Shown here: one piece after another, positions 35,305-45,198 of the stretch | Layout: the number at the start of each line of letters is the position of its first letter | Position numbering within the stretch: the first letter of the stretch is position 1 | Assembly: GCF_003121585.1 (NCBI RefSeq) | Contig: NZ_QEOO01000023.1 | Coordinates: forward strand, 1-64,000 | Direction of reading: 5' to 3' | Source: Nocardioides speluncae | GTDB taxonomy: Bacteria > Actinomycetota > Actinomycetes > Propionibacteriales > Nocardioidaceae | Length of the DNA stretch: 64,000 nucleotides | Position numbers and translations under genes: made by a program | Notes under the pieces: generated by a model | What the model was told of the DNA's origin: nothing | Database searches by the model: none | What the model saw: only the letters and a program-made list of their open reading frames with translations

Positions 35305-35736
35305 ATGGGTGCTGCACGTTTGACACGCGCGCGCCGGGAGACCGGAGCAGCCGCGGTGGAGTTTGCGCTGGTGGCGATGGTGCTGCTGACCCTGCTCATC
35401 GGGATCATCCAGTTCGCGATCTACTTCTGGTCCTACCAGGTAGGCGCGCACGCCGCGCGCGAGGGCGCCCGCCGGTACGCCGTACAGCCGTGTGACTCCG
35501 CCGCCAACAACGCGCTCGTGGTGGATCGGATCGGCGCCGCGGCCGCGAACGCGCCGGGGGTGTCATCCAGCTTCGCGAAGGGCAGCGGCAACACCGGCGC
35601 CGGCCCCGAGACCGGCGACTCGGTCACGGTGACGGTGACCTACTCCGCGCCCAACATCGGCGACCTGATCTCGCTGCCTGCCATCACGAAGTCGGCGACA
35701 GCACGGGTCGAAGACGTCTCGGGGTGCACGCCGTGA
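35305..35736 (+). CDS. tadE: TadE-like pilus assembly protein
   Basis: A 143 aa minor pilin-like protein. The TadE motif TGAAAVEFALVAMVLLTLLIGIIQF (residues about 13-37) contains the prepilin-type sequence before a single transmembrane helix, and the remainder is extracytoplasmic. First gene of the tad operon. The GTG of the following gene overlaps its TGA stop. It probably helps initiate or stabilise Flp pili. Confidence 0.87.
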   Translation: MGAARLTRARRETGAAAVEFALVAMVLLTLLIGIIQFAIYFWSYQVGAHAAREGARRYAVQPCDSAANNALVVDRIGAAAANAPGVSSSFAKGSGNTGAGPETGDSVTVTVTYSAPNIGDLISLPAITKSATARVEDVSGCTP

Positions 35737-37367
35737 CCGCCCGGATGGGCGCGCAGCGCGACGAGCGTGGCGCCACTGCGGTCCTCGTGGCGGTGCTGGC
35801 GCTGGTCCTGCTCGGCGTCGGCGCGGTGGCGATCGACATGGGGCAGGTCTACGCCAAGCGGTCCTCGCTCCAGAGCGCCGCCGACCTGGCCGTGCTCGCC
35901 GCTGCCGCCAAGCTCGACGGCTCGGGCGACTGCTCCGCGGAGGCCGTCGCCGCCGCCGAGAGCTACCTCGAGGAGAACTGGATCGACCAGGACGGCGACC
36001 CGTTCGACGTGGACCTCGGCGGCTCCAGCGACGACGGCGACGGCTTCATCCAGTGCGACGGCTGGAAGGTCGAGCTGTGGGCGCCCGCGGCGCGCGTGAA
36101 CTTCGGCCTGGCCAAGGCGCTGTCGCCCGACAACGACGGCGTGGACGTCCCGGCGTACGCCGAGGCCGGCGTCTACTCGCCCGCCAGCGGAATGATGCCG
36201 GCGTTCGCGGCCGCGGGCTGCGACTACGGCCAGCAGACCCTGCTCGACAACTCGCCGGGCGGGACGACGCCGCTGCCCACGCCGGACCTGCAGCAGGACA
36301 GCCCCATCGACAACACACTCACTATCGACTCGCTGACGCCGGACCGGATCGACCTCAACCAGCCGGGCACCATCGCGCTGTCGATCACTGGGAACAACGC
36401 CCTCGAGAACGTCACCACGATCGCGTTCAGCACACCGGAGAACGGGTCGAACCATCACATCACCGTGCCCAGGACCACGGCGGCCAAGAAGCTGGTCACG
36501 CTGAGCGACATCCCCGCGACCGTGCGCTCGATCCAGGAGACGTGGTACGTCCGGGTCTCCAAGGACAACGGGACCACCTGGTCCGCGGCGCTGCCGTTCC
36601 AGGTCGGTGAGTCGATCCTCGAATGCGCGTCGACGGTGACTGACGGCAACTTCGGCGCGCTCAGGCTGCCGCGCGACAGCGGCACCCCGAGCGACTGGCT
36701 GGCGATGAACATCGCCACCAGCCTCGACTTCACGCTCACCACCTACCCCAACCCGCACCCGGGCTGGACCTGCTCCGCGGGCGACGGCAGCGCCGTACTC
36801 GCGCCCAACGACGGCACCAACTGCGTGGACACCGACACCGGTCTGCCGGCCTCCGACACCGAGGCCGGGCTGCTCACGGGCAAGGGCATCTCGGCGCCGG
36901 CGCGGCTGGCCAAGCCCACGAACCCCGACTGTGGCCGCCCGGACCAGACCATCGACTTCGGCGGCAGCATCGGCTCCAGGACATTCAACAACGACACGCT
37001 GGCCTGCTTCGTCGCCAGTGGCGCGACGACGTCGTACCAGACGCCCGGGTACAGCGGCCCGGCGGTGATCTCCAAGGACATCTTCGCCTCGCCCAGGTAC
37101 TTCTGGGTGCCGGTGTTCGGCATCGCGGCCAGCCCGGGCGGCAGCCAGCGCTGGCAGATCATCGACTTTCGGCCGGCCTTCATCACCGGACCCGACGGTC
37201 CCGACGAATACAACGGACTCGGCTTCAAGACCCAGGGCAGCGCGAAGTCGCTGCGCTCGGTCAAGGTCGTGTTCTTCAACCCCAAGGCCCTTCCGGAGTC
37301 GATCTCCGGTGGTCCGGTCATGGACTACCTCGGTGTCGGCACCAAGGTCATCGTCCTCACGGACTGA
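35733..37367 (+). CDS. TadG-like pilus assembly protein
   Basis: A 544 aa protein. RGATAVLVAVLALVLLGVGAVAIDMGQVYAKRSSLQSAADLAVLAAA (residues about 14-60) is the TadG N-terminal helix and heptad region common to Tad minor proteins. The long C-terminal part (about 480 residues) is extracellular, cysteine-containing and rich in Asn, Thr and Gly, with no vWA MIDAS motif visible. GTG 35733 (GTGA overlap with tadE) is the likely start. Expected at the pilus base or tip. Confidence 0.75.
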   Translation: MTARMGAQRDERGATAVLVAVLALVLLGVGAVAIDMGQVYAKRSSLQSAADLAVLAAAAKLDGSGDCSAEAVAAAESYLEENWIDQDGDPFDVDLGGSSDDGDGFIQCDGWKVELWAPAARVNFGLAKALSPDNDGVDVPAYAEAGVYSPASGMMPAFAAAGCDYGQQTLLDNSPGGTTPLPTPDLQQDSPIDNTLTIDSLTPDRIDLNQPGTIALSITGNNALENVTTIAFSTPENGSNHHITVPRTTAAKKLVTLSDIPATVRSIQETWYVRVSKDNGTTWSAALPFQVGESILECASTVTDGNFGALRLPRDSGTPSDWLAMNIATSLDFTLTTYPNPHPGWTCSAGDGSAVLAPNDGTNCVDTDTGLPASDTEAGLLTGKGISAPARLAKPTNPDCGRPDQTIDFGGSIGSRTFNNDTLACFVASGATTSYQTPGYSGPAVISKDIFASPRYFWVPVFGIAASPGGSQRWQIIDFRPAFITGPDGPDEYNGLGFKTQGSAKSLRSVKVVFFNPKALPESISGGPVMDYLGVGTKVIVLTD

Positions 37368-37404
37368 CGCCACCACCGCAACAACGCAAGGTAAGGAACC
37401 TCTC

Positions 37405-38181
37405 ATGGCACGACGACCGATCCTCCTTCTGGTGGCCTTCCTCATCGCCGGCCTCGGCACTGCCCTGATCCTGATGTACGTCTCGGGCATCAACGCTCGC
37501 GCCACCCAGGGCCAGGAGCTGGTCGAGGTGCTCACGGCGACCGAGACGATCGAACCGGGCGAGTCCGTTGCCGACGCCCAGGGCGCGGGCAAGTTCGAGA
37601 AGATCAAGGTCGCCCGCGACTCGATGGTCGACGGCGCGCTGACCTCGGTGTCGTCGATCGACGACCAGGTCGCCGTCGGCTCGATCTTCCCGGGCGAGCA
37701 GATCATCAGCCAGAAGTTCGGCGACCCGGGTTCCGAGGAGACGCTGCGCATCCCCGACGACAAGCTGGCGATCAGCGTCGAGCTGACCAACCCCGCGCGG
37801 GTGGCGGGCTTCGTCAACCCGGGCTCGCGGGTGGCGATCTTCGTGTCGGCGGACCCGGAGCTGATCAGGGCTGACGGCAGCACCCAGAAGCTCCCGCCGG
37901 TCACCCGGCTGCTGCTGCCCGACATCCAGGTGATCGGCGTCGGTACGACGACCGTCTCGTCGAGGACCACGACCAACGAGGACGGCGAGCAGACCACCGA
38001 GGAGATCCCGCGGACCATCCTCACGCTCGCTGCCGACCAGAAGCAGGCGCAGAAGGTCATCTTCGCCGCCCGCAACGGCGAGCTCTCCTTCGCTCTGCTG
38101 AACGACAAGTCGAAGGTCTCCGATGCCCGGGGCATCACCGCCATCGACATCCTTCCCGAGGCATTCGGAGGCCTGTCATGA
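37405..38181 (+). CDS. cpaB: Flp pilus assembly protein CpaB/RcpC
   Basis: A 258 aa membrane-anchored protein: N-terminal helix (PILLLVAFLIAGLGTALILMYV), then a SAF domain (about residues 38-110; ATETIEPGESVADAQGAGKFEKI) and the RcpC/CpaB domain with DDKLAISVELTNPARVAGFVNPGSRVAIFVS. In Gram-negatives it sits at the outer-membrane channel; in actinobacteria it is probably an envelope scaffold. AAGGAA precedes ATG 37405. The stop overlaps the next start (ATGA). Confidence 0.88.
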   Translation: MARRPILLLVAFLIAGLGTALILMYVSGINARATQGQELVEVLTATETIEPGESVADAQGAGKFEKIKVARDSMVDGALTSVSSIDDQVAVGSIFPGEQIISQKFGDPGSEETLRIPDDKLAISVELTNPARVAGFVNPGSRVAIFVSADPELIRADGSTQKLPPVTRLLLPDIQVIGVGTTTVSSRTTTNEDGEQTTEEIPRTILTLAADQKQAQKVIFAARNGELSFALLNDKSKVSDARGITAIDILPEAFGGLS

Positions 38182-39365
38182 CCGTCATCCTCGAGCGTGA
38201 CCCCGACCAGGCCGAGCAGCTCCAGGCCGCCCTCGGCGGCGGCGCGACCGTGGTCGGCAGCTTCGACGCGGTCGAGCGGCACCTGGCCGCACACCCGCGG
38301 GAGTACGCCGTGGTGCTCGGCGCCGGCGTCGAGCTAGACGCCGCGACCGGCTTCGCCCACAACCAGCGGATCACCCGCCCGGCGCTGGGCGTGATCCTGG
38401 TCCGCTCCCGTGTCGACAGCAACATCCTGGGCGACGCGCTGCGATCCGGGATGCGGGAGGTGGTCGAGCTTCGCGACCTGACCGGCCTGGCCGTCGCCGT
38501 ACGCCGTGTGCACGAGGTGTCGCAGGCGGTCGCCGGCCTGGCCACCCCGGGCGCGGCCGAGCCGGCTCCCGGGCCGACCGGCACCCTGGTCACGGTCTTC
38601 TCGACCAAGGGCGGGGTCGGCAAGACCACGGTCGCCACCAACCTCGGCACCGCGCTCGCCGACCACGGGCACCGGGTGTGCCTGGTCGACCTCGACGTCC
38701 ACGGCGGCGACGTGGCGATCATGCTGCAGCTGTTCCCGACCCGGTCGCTGTCCGACCTCGCGAGCCTGAGCACGGTCGACCAGGGCGGGGTCGAGTCGGT
38801 GCTCACCGAGCATTCCGAGCGGCTCTGCGTGCTGGCCGCACCGCTCACCATCGACGCCAAGGACCAGGTCTCGGCCGCGGCGGTGACCCCGGCGCTGCAC
38901 ATGCTCAAGCAGCTGTTCGACGTGGTGGTCGTTGACACCTCGGGCCAGTTCGACGACTTCGCGCTGGACGCCTTCGACCAGAGCGACCTCCTGGTCCTGG
39001 TCGGCACGCTGGATATCCCGTCGCTGAAGAACCTCAAGCTCGCGACCGGCACCCTCGACCTGCTCAACATCCCGCGCGAGGACTGGCGGCTGGTCCTGAA
39101 CCGCGCCGACGCCAAAGTCGGCCTCTCCCCGAAGGAGGTCGAGGAGACCCTCGGGCTGGAGATCGTGGCGTCGATCCCGTCCAGCCGCGACATCCTGGCC
39201 GCCGTCAACCGGGGCGAGGCGATCGTCCAGGCACAACCTAAGCATTCGGTGAGCCGGACCTTCATCGCGCTGGCGCGAAGTCTGGTCGAGCGGCCGCCGG
39301 CCGACCATCCCGAGAGCTCCAAGGGCCGCGGCTCCCGCCGGCTCCGGTCGAAGCAGGTGCACTGA
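38178..39365 (+). CDS. TadZ/CpaE-like pilus localisation ATPase
   Basis: A 395 aa protein with an N-terminal receiver-like domain (about 1-120) lacking a clear phosphoacceptor, and a C-terminal ParA/MinD-like ATPase. The deviant Walker A is FSTKGGVGKTT at 141-151, followed by LVDLDVHGGDVAIML and VVVDTSGQFDDF. TadZ/CpaE proteins set the position of the Tad machine. Coupled to cpaB by ATGA and 2 bp from tadA. Confidence 0.88.
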   Translation: MTVILERDPDQAEQLQAALGGGATVVGSFDAVERHLAAHPREYAVVLGAGVELDAATGFAHNQRITRPALGVILVRSRVDSNILGDALRSGMREVVELRDLTGLAVAVRRVHEVSQAVAGLATPGAAEPAPGPTGTLVTVFSTKGGVGKTTVATNLGTALADHGHRVCLVDLDVHGGDVAIMLQLFPTRSLSDLASLSTVDQGGVESVLTEHSERLCVLAAPLTIDAKDQVSAAAVTPALHMLKQLFDVVVVDTSGQFDDFALDAFDQSDLLVLVGTLDIPSLKNLKLATGTLDLLNIPREDWRLVLNRADAKVGLSPKEVEETLGLEIVASIPSSRDILAAVNRGEAIVQAQPKHSVSRTFIALARSLVERPPADHPESSKGRGSRRLRSKQVH

Positions 39366-39367
39366 TC

Positions 39368-40762
39368 ATGACCCTCTCCGAACGCATCGCACAAGCCCAG
39401 AACGGACTCGCGGACGCCCGCTCGGCGGCCAACGGCAGCCCCGCGGCGACCGCAGCCCGCCGAACCCGGCACCGTGCGCCCACCGACCCGTTCGCCGATG
39501 TCAAGCGCGTCGTACACGCCCAGCTGGTCGAGTCCCTCGGCCCGAAGCTCTACGACATCAACATGACCCAGGAGGAGCTCGAGCTGCTGGTCCGCGGGGC
39601 GCTGCATACCGCCATGTCCGCCTCCGAGCGGCCGATGTCCGGGGCCGACCGGACCCGGCTGTCCCAGGAGATCGCCGACGACATCCTCGGCTACGGCCCG
39701 CTAGAGCCGTTCCTGCACGACCCGGCGCTGACCGAGGTGATGGTGAACAGCGCCCACGACATCTTCGTCGAGCGCGACGGCCGGCTCTCGCGCGTCAGCG
39801 CGACCTTCACCGACGAGGCGCACCTGCGCCGCACCATCGACAAGATCGTGGCCAAGATCGGGCGTCGGGTCGACGAGACCAGCCCGATGGTCGACGCCCG
39901 GCTTCCCGATGGCAGCCGGGTGAACGCGATCATCCCGCCGCTCGCCCTGGACGGCTCGAAGCTGACCATCCGGAAGTTCTCGGCGGTCCCGTTCACGGTC
40001 GAGGACCTGATCTCGTTCGACACCCTGACGCCCGGCTCGGCCGCGCTGCTCGAGGCGTGCGTCCGGGGCCGGCTCAACATCCTGGTCTCGGGCGGCACCG
40101 GCGCCGGCAAGACCACGACGCTGAACGTGCTCTCGTCGTTCATCCCGTCCGACGAGCGGATCGTGACCATCGAGGACGCCGCCGAGCTGCGGCTGCACCA
40201 GGAGCACGTGCTCCGGCTCGAGTCGCGCCCCGCGAACATTGAGGGCAAGGGCGCGGTCCAGATCCGCGACCTGGTCCGCAACGCGCTCCGGATGCGGCCC
40301 GACCGGATCGTCGTCGGCGAGATCCGCGACGCCGCCGCGCTCGACATGCTCCAGGCGATGAACACCGGTCACGACGGCTCGATCTCCACCGTGCACGCCA
40401 ACTCTCCCCGCGATGCGATGGCCCGCGTCGAGACGATGGTGATGATGGCCGGGATGGAGCTGCCGGTCCGGGCGATCCGGGAGCAGGCCTCCAGCGCGAT
40501 CGACCTGGTGCTCCAGCAGACCCGGCTCAAGGACGGCACCCGGCGGATCACCGCGATCACCGAGGTTGTCGGCATGGAGGGCGACATGATCACCCTCCAG
40601 GACGTCTTCCTCTTCGACTATGGCGCTGGCTTCGACGAGCACGGCCGGGCGCTGGGCCACCTCCAGTCGACCGGGCTGCGGCCGAAGTTCCTGGACCGGC
40701 TCCAGGACCACAACGTGTCCGTCGACCCGACGATCTTCCTGAACGAGAGGGCCTACCGGTGA
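39368..40762 (+). CDS. tadA: Tad secretion ATPase TadA/CpaF
   Basis: A 464 aa hexameric type II/IV secretion ATPase that powers Flp pilus assembly. An N-terminal variable region (1-60) precedes the CpaF core: DPALTEVMVNSAHDIFVERDG, Walker A SGGTGAGKTTTLN (241-253), the Asp box IEDAAELRL and Walker B RPDRIVVGEIRDAAALDMLQAMNTGHDGS with HANS. The stop overlaps the vWA-TadB gene (GTGA). Confidence 0.94.
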   Translation: MTLSERIAQAQNGLADARSAANGSPAATAARRTRHRAPTDPFADVKRVVHAQLVESLGPKLYDINMTQEELELLVRGALHTAMSASERPMSGADRTRLSQEIADDILGYGPLEPFLHDPALTEVMVNSAHDIFVERDGRLSRVSATFTDEAHLRRTIDKIVAKIGRRVDETSPMVDARLPDGSRVNAIIPPLALDGSKLTIRKFSAVPFTVEDLISFDTLTPGSAALLEACVRGRLNILVSGGTGAGKTTTLNVLSSFIPSDERIVTIEDAAELRLHQEHVLRLESRPANIEGKGAVQIRDLVRNALRMRPDRIVVGEIRDAAALDMLQAMNTGHDGSISTVHANSPRDAMARVETMVMMAGMELPVRAIREQASSAIDLVLQQTRLKDGTRRITAITEVVGMEGDMITLQDVFLFDYGAGFDEHGRALGHLQSTGLRPKFLDRLQDHNVSVDPTIFLNERAYR

Positions 40763-42660
40763 CCAGGCGAGGGGCTCTCCGCGCGGTCGCTGCTGCCGCG
40801 GCCGCAGCGCTCTGCGGCCTGGCGGGCCCGTCGTACGCCGCGGACGAGACGCAGATCGACCACGTCGAGGTCGCCGTCGACGGCACCGTGTCGGTCCTGC
40901 TGGCGGTAGACGGGATCCCCGCGGGGGCCAAGCCGCAGCCAGGGAGCGTCGAGGTCACGGTCGATGGCACGCCCGTCACGGCCACCGCCAAGCAGGTCAA
41001 GGCCGGCGAGATCGAGCGCACCACCGTCCTCGCGCTGGACGCCAGCAACAGCATGCGCGGGCCGCGCTGGAATGCGGCGAAGGCCGCCGCGAAGGCGTTC
41101 CTCGCCGCCGCGCCGTCCGACGTACGGATCGGCCTGGTGACGTTCGCCGGCGACGTTCGGGTGGTCAGCCAGCCCACCGCCGACCACGCCGCGCTCGTGG
41201 GGGCCATCGACGACATCGAGCTGACCGCCGGCACCCAGGTGTACGACGCCGTGGTCGAGGCGGTCGAGGTCGCCGGCAACGACGGCGCCCGCTCGGTCCT
41301 GGTGCTGTCCGACGGCCAGGACGAAGGCCGCGGCGCGCCGATCGAGGACGCGATCAAGGCAGCCACCGACAACGCGGTGGTCGTGGACGCCGTCGCCATC
41401 AACCAGGCACCCGAGCACCTGGCGCTGCTCGCCCGGATCGCCGACAGCAGTGGCGGCGCCGTCGTGGACGCCGACCAGTCCGCGCTCGCGAAGGTGCTGA
41501 CCGCCCAGGCCTACGCGCTGTCCAGCCAGCTGTTGGTCACCTTCCCGCAGCCGAAGGGCACGAGTGGCGGGGCGTCTGTGGCGGTCACAGTGACCGCCGG
41601 CGGTACGACCTACCGCGACAGCGCGTTCGTGACCCTGGCGTCCATCGACACAGGCGCGAGCGCGCTGCCCAGCGTCAAGCCGCTGATCGGGCCCGCAGGC
41701 CTGTTGGTCGGCGGCCTGGCCCTCGGTCTCGGCTTGACCGGCATCCTGGCCGTAGTGCTGATCGGCGCGCGCAGGCCGACTCTGGTCCAGCAGCAGATCG
41801 CCTACTTCTCCGGCCAGGCTGAGCACGGTGGGAAGTCGGTCCGGAGCCTCCCCGGCCCGACGGCCCCCAGCCTCAAGGACAGCGCGGTGTCGCTGACCGA
41901 GAAGCTGGTCAAGGGCGACCTCGAGACCCGGCTCGCCACGAAGCTGTACGGCGCGGGCAGCAAGATCTCCGCTGCGGAGTGGCTGCTGCTGCACGCCGGC
42001 ATCGCCGTCGGCGCAGCATTTGTCGGCTTCGTGATTCGCGGGGCGGCACTCGCCCTGGTGCTCCTCGTGATCGGCGGGCTGCTGCCATGGGTCTATCTCA
42101 AGGTCAAACACGGCCGTCGGCTGGCGGCGTTCAACGCCCAGCTGGCGGAGACGCTGACCCTGATGGCGGGCGGCCTGTCGGCCGGCCTCTCGATGCCCCA
42201 GGCGGTCGACACCGTCGTCCGCGAGGGGCACGAGCCAATGGCCGGCGAGCTGCGCCGGGCGCTGGCCGAATCGCGGCTCGGGGTCGACATCGCGGACGCG
42301 CTCGACGGTGTCGCCCGGCGAATGGATAGCGAGGACTTCTCCTGGGTGGTGATGGCGCTCCGGATCCAGCGGGAGGTGGGCGGCAATCTTGCCGAACTGC
42401 TGAACACCGTCGCCGACACCCTCCGGGAACGGGAGTTCCTGCGCCGCCAGGTCAAGGTGCTCAGCGCCGAGGGGCGGTTCTCGGCCTGGATCCTCGGCGC
42501 CCTGCCGCCGGTGATGTTCGTCTACATGCTGCTGGTTCGGCCCGAGTTCGTCCGCCCGTTGTACACCGAGCTGACGGGACTGGTGCTGCTGGCCACAGCA
42601 ATCGGCCTGCTCATGTTGGGCTTCTTCACCCTGTCCCGGCTCGTGAAGGTCGAGGTCTGA
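40759..42660 (+). CDS. tadB: Fusion of a secreted vWA domain to TadB
   Basis: A 633 aa protein joining two parts. Residues 1-28 are a signal peptide. Residues about 85-260 are a von Willebrand A domain with MIDAS DASNS (Asp94, Ser96, Ser98) and the LSDGQDEG strand. A transmembrane helix (about 310-336) leads to a TadB/GspF-type domain (about 400-633) with LAETLTLMAGGLSAGLSMPQAVD and four or so helices. The topology puts the vWA outside and TadB in the membrane platform. An adhesive or metal-sensing role for the vWA is inference. GTG start overlaps tadA. Confidence 0.88.
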   Translation: MTRRGALRAVAAAAAAALCGLAGPSYAADETQIDHVEVAVDGTVSVLLAVDGIPAGAKPQPGSVEVTVDGTPVTATAKQVKAGEIERTTVLALDASNSMRGPRWNAAKAAAKAFLAAAPSDVRIGLVTFAGDVRVVSQPTADHAALVGAIDDIELTAGTQVYDAVVEAVEVAGNDGARSVLVLSDGQDEGRGAPIEDAIKAATDNAVVVDAVAINQAPEHLALLARIADSSGGAVVDADQSALAKVLTAQAYALSSQLLVTFPQPKGTSGGASVAVTVTAGGTTYRDSAFVTLASIDTGASALPSVKPLIGPAGLLVGGLALGLGLTGILAVVLIGARRPTLVQQQIAYFSGQAEHGGKSVRSLPGPTAPSLKDSAVSLTEKLVKGDLETRLATKLYGAGSKISAAEWLLLHAGIAVGAAFVGFVIRGAALALVLLVIGGLLPWVYLKVKHGRRLAAFNAQLAETLTLMAGGLSAGLSMPQAVDTVVREGHEPMAGELRRALAESRLGVDIADALDGVARRMDSEDFSWVVMALRIQREVGGNLAELLNTVADTLREREFLRRQVKVLSAEGRFSAWILGALPPVMFVYMLLVRPEFVRPLYTELTGLVLLATAIGLLMLGFFTLSRLVKVEV

Positions 42661-42661
42661 C

Positions 42662-43597
42662 ATGTCCGCAAACCTGATCCTGCTCCTCGGCGGCGCGCTG
42701 CTCTTCGCCAGCGCTGCCCTGGCTCTGTCGATCGTGGGAGTCCTGACCACCGAGAAGCGCGGCGTGGCTCGCTCGCTGGCCGCGATCCAGGCGATGGACA
42801 AGGCACCCGACGTACTCAAGCAGGAGCTCGAGCGCCCGTTCTCCGAGCGGGTGATCGCCCCGCTCGGCGAGCGACTCGTCGGCATCGGTAAGAAGCTCAC
42901 CCGCGCCGACACGGCCGACCGGATCCGGCACAAGCTCGACGTCGCCGGCAACCCGCCCGGCTGGGACGTCAACCGGATCATCGGGCTGAAGGTGCTCGCG
43001 ATGGCCGTCATCGGTGGGGTCGGGTTCGTCTACCTGATCGGCCAAGGTACGGCGCTTCCCAAGCTGGTCCTGATCACGGTCGGCGCGGGCGCGTTCGGCT
43101 TCGTGCTGCCGAACATCCTGCTCAATAATGCCGGCCAGAAGCGAGAGCTGTTGATGCAGAACGCGCTGCCGGACGCGCTCGACCTGCTCACGATCTCGGT
43201 CGAGGCTGGTCTCGGCTTCGACGCGGCCCTCGACCGGGTGGCCAAGAACACCAAGGGCCCGCTGGCCCAGGAGCTCTCCCGGCTGCTGCAGGAGATCCAG
43301 ATCGGGGTCGGCCGGATGGAGGCGATGCGGGCGATGGGCGAGCGGACCACGATCAAGGACCTGAAGTCCTTCTGCCTGGCCATGGTGCAGGCCGACGCGC
43401 TGGGCATCCCGATCGCCCGGGTGCTGCGCGTCCAGAGCAAGGAGATGCGCACCAAGCGGCGGCAGCGCGCCGAGGAGAAGGCCCAGCAGGTGCCGGTGAA
43501 GATCCTGTTCCCGCTGATCTTCTTCATCCTGCCTTGCCTATTCATCGTGATCATCGGACCGGTGGCCATGGAAATCACGGACTTCTTCGGCTCATGA
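42662..43597 (+). CDS. tadC: TadC-type inner membrane platform protein
   Basis: A 311 aa T2SSF-domain membrane protein. Two or three helices precede the core QNALPDALDLLTISVEAGLGFDAALDRVA, ERTTIKDLKSFCLAMVQADALGIPIARVL, then a C-terminal helix pair. It pairs with TadB to form the platform on which TadA acts. Starts 1 bp after tadB and overlaps the sensor kinase start (ATGA). Confidence 0.92.
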   Translation: MSANLILLLGGALLFASAALALSIVGVLTTEKRGVARSLAAIQAMDKAPDVLKQELERPFSERVIAPLGERLVGIGKKLTRADTADRIRHKLDVAGNPPGWDVNRIIGLKVLAMAVIGGVGFVYLIGQGTALPKLVLITVGAGAFGFVLPNILLNNAGQKRELLMQNALPDALDLLTISVEAGLGFDAALDRVAKNTKGPLAQELSRLLQEIQIGVGRMEAMRAMGERTTIKDLKSFCLAMVQADALGIPIARVLRVQSKEMRTKRRQRAEEKAQQVPVKILFPLIFFILPCLFIVIIGPVAMEITDFFGS

Positions 43598-45198
43598 CCA
43601 CCCTGCCCGTGTTCCAGCGCCCGACCACGCCGCCCCCTGCGCGCTCGTGGCGGCTGACCACAGCTGCGCGAGTGTTCGCGCTCGCCTTCGCCATCGGCCA
43701 GGCGCTGAGCGCAGGCAGTCTCGAGCCCGCGGCCGTCGTGCTGATCGCGCTCGGCGTGCTGGCCGCCTCGGCGTGCGCCCTCGACCTGCATCCGTCGCCC
43801 ACGACCGCCCGGCTGGCCCCGATCGGGGAGGGCGTCTTGGCTACGACGCTGACCGTCAGCGCCGGCGCCGCGGCGACCCCGCTGCTGGTCTACCTTGCGG
43901 TGCCGCCCGTCGTTGCGGGCCTCCGCACCGGCTGGGTCACGGTCGCCAACACCTCGCTGGCGATGGGCATTGTGCTGATCGGGGAGGTGCTCGGGGCGCG
44001 GGCGCTGGACATCTCGGCGCCGAACGTCGCGGCCGCGGTCCCCTGGCTGGTGCTGGGCCTCGGCGCCGGCCTGCTGGCGGCGCGGCAGACCCGGTCGGTC
44101 CGGGCTCTCGAGGAGTCTCAGGCGCCGTACGTCGAGGCGCACCGGCTGCTCAGCCAGCTGCACACGGTGGCCCACAATCTGCCAGGGGGGCTGGATACCG
44201 CCAGCGTCGCTCGCAATCTCGTCGACCGGCTGCACGCCGACTCCGGTGCCGTGCGCACCGCACTCCTGGTTCGCGTCGACGGCGCCGAGCTGGTCGCGCT
44301 CGCTGCGACCGGCACGGATCGGCCGCTCGGAGAGGAGGGGATCGCTCGCCGCTGCGCGCGCACCGGCCGCGCCGTACAGGCCGGGCGGATGGTGGCCCTG
44401 CCGGTCCGCGTCGCCGAGGACACCTTCGGCGCCGTGGTGCTCTGCGATCCCGGCCAACACCGCCGCGGCCTATCCGGCCTGCAGGGGATGGTCGATGAGC
44501 ACGGCCTTCGGCTCGACACGTCGATGCTCTTCGACGACGTCAGGTCGCTGGCCACCGTCGACGAGCGGAACCGCCTGGCGCGGGAGATCCATGACGGCGT
44601 CGGCCAGGAGGTCGCCTCGCTCGGCTACCTGGTCGACGAGCTCGCGGCCGAGACCGACGATCCGGCCACGCTGCGGGCCGCTGCCGACCTCAGGCGCGAG
44701 GTCACCCGGATCGGCAACGAGCTGCGGCAGTCGATCTTCGACCTGCGGCACGGCGTGGAGGAGGCCGGCGGCCTCTCCGGCGCCCTCGCGGAGTACGTCC
44801 GCGAGGTATGCACGCGCAGCGGTCTCCGGGTGCACCTGCTTCTCGACGAGAAGGGCGCGCCGCTGCCCGCCCGCACCGAGGACGAGCTGCTCCGGATCGC
44901 CCAGGAGGCGATCGCGAACGTGCGTAAGCACGCCAACGCCGTCAACCTCTGGGTCACCCTCACTACCCAGGACAACCGGCTGCGCCTGGCGATCGAGGAC
45001 GACGGAGTCGGCTCGCCGGCCCCGCGGGCCGGTCACTACGGCTTGCACACCATGCGCGAGCGCGCCGAGCGTATCGACGCCGACCTAACGATCAGCGAAC
45101 GACCCGATGGCGGCACGGCCGTGACCGTGCAGTCCCGCGTCCAAGCAGCACCCGCCCAAGGAGAACACCATGCCGATCACCGTGCTGCTCGTCGATGA
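43594..45198 (+). CDS. NarL-type sensor histidine kinase
   Basis: A 534 aa membrane kinase. Residues about 22-165 contain six hydrophobic helices, 185-310 a GAF-like domain, and 325-410 a HisKA_3 dimerisation domain with phospho-acceptor His333 in LAREIHDGVGQEVAS. The HATPase domain follows (EEAIANVRKHANA N-box, DDGVGS and GLHTMRERA). It is co-translated with tadC (ATGA) and overlaps the response regulator by 29 nt. The signal is unknown; control of pilus genes is inferred from context. Confidence 0.9.
   Translation: MTTLPVFQRPTTPPPARSWRLTTAARVFALAFAIGQALSAGSLEPAAVVLIALGVLAASACALDLHPSPTTARLAPIGEGVLATTLTVSAGAAATPLLVYLAVPPVVAGLRTGWVTVANTSLAMGIVLIGEVLGARALDISAPNVAAAVPWLVLGLGAGLLAARQTRSVRALEESQAPYVEAHRLLSQLHTVAHNLPGGLDTASVARNLVDRLHADSGAVRTALLVRVDGAELVALAATGTDRPLGEEGIARRCARTGRAVQAGRMVALPVRVAEDTFGAVVLCDPGQHRRGLSGLQGMVDEHGLRLDTSMLFDDVRSLATVDERNRLAREIHDGVGQEVASLGYLVDELAAETDDPATLRAAADLRREVTRIGNELRQSIFDLRHGVEEAGGLSGALAEYVREVCTRSGLRVHLLLDEKGAPLPARTEDELLRIAQEAIANVRKHANAVNLWVTLTTQDNRLRLAIEDDGVGSPAPRAGHYGLHTMRERAERIDADLTISERPDGGTAVTVQSRVQAAPAQGEHHADHRAARR

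Noticed and set aside
35640..38294. An 884-codon open frame on the minus strand across the tadG-like and cpaB genes
   Set aside because: It is antisense to well-supported, overlapping tad genes, has low-complexity Arg/Ala/Val composition and no recognisable domain. Such long antisense frames are expected at this GC content.
40759..41600. vWA and TadB as two separate genes
   Set aside because: The frame is continuous, with no stop or new ribosome site between the vWA domain and the TadB part, and a transmembrane linker joins them.
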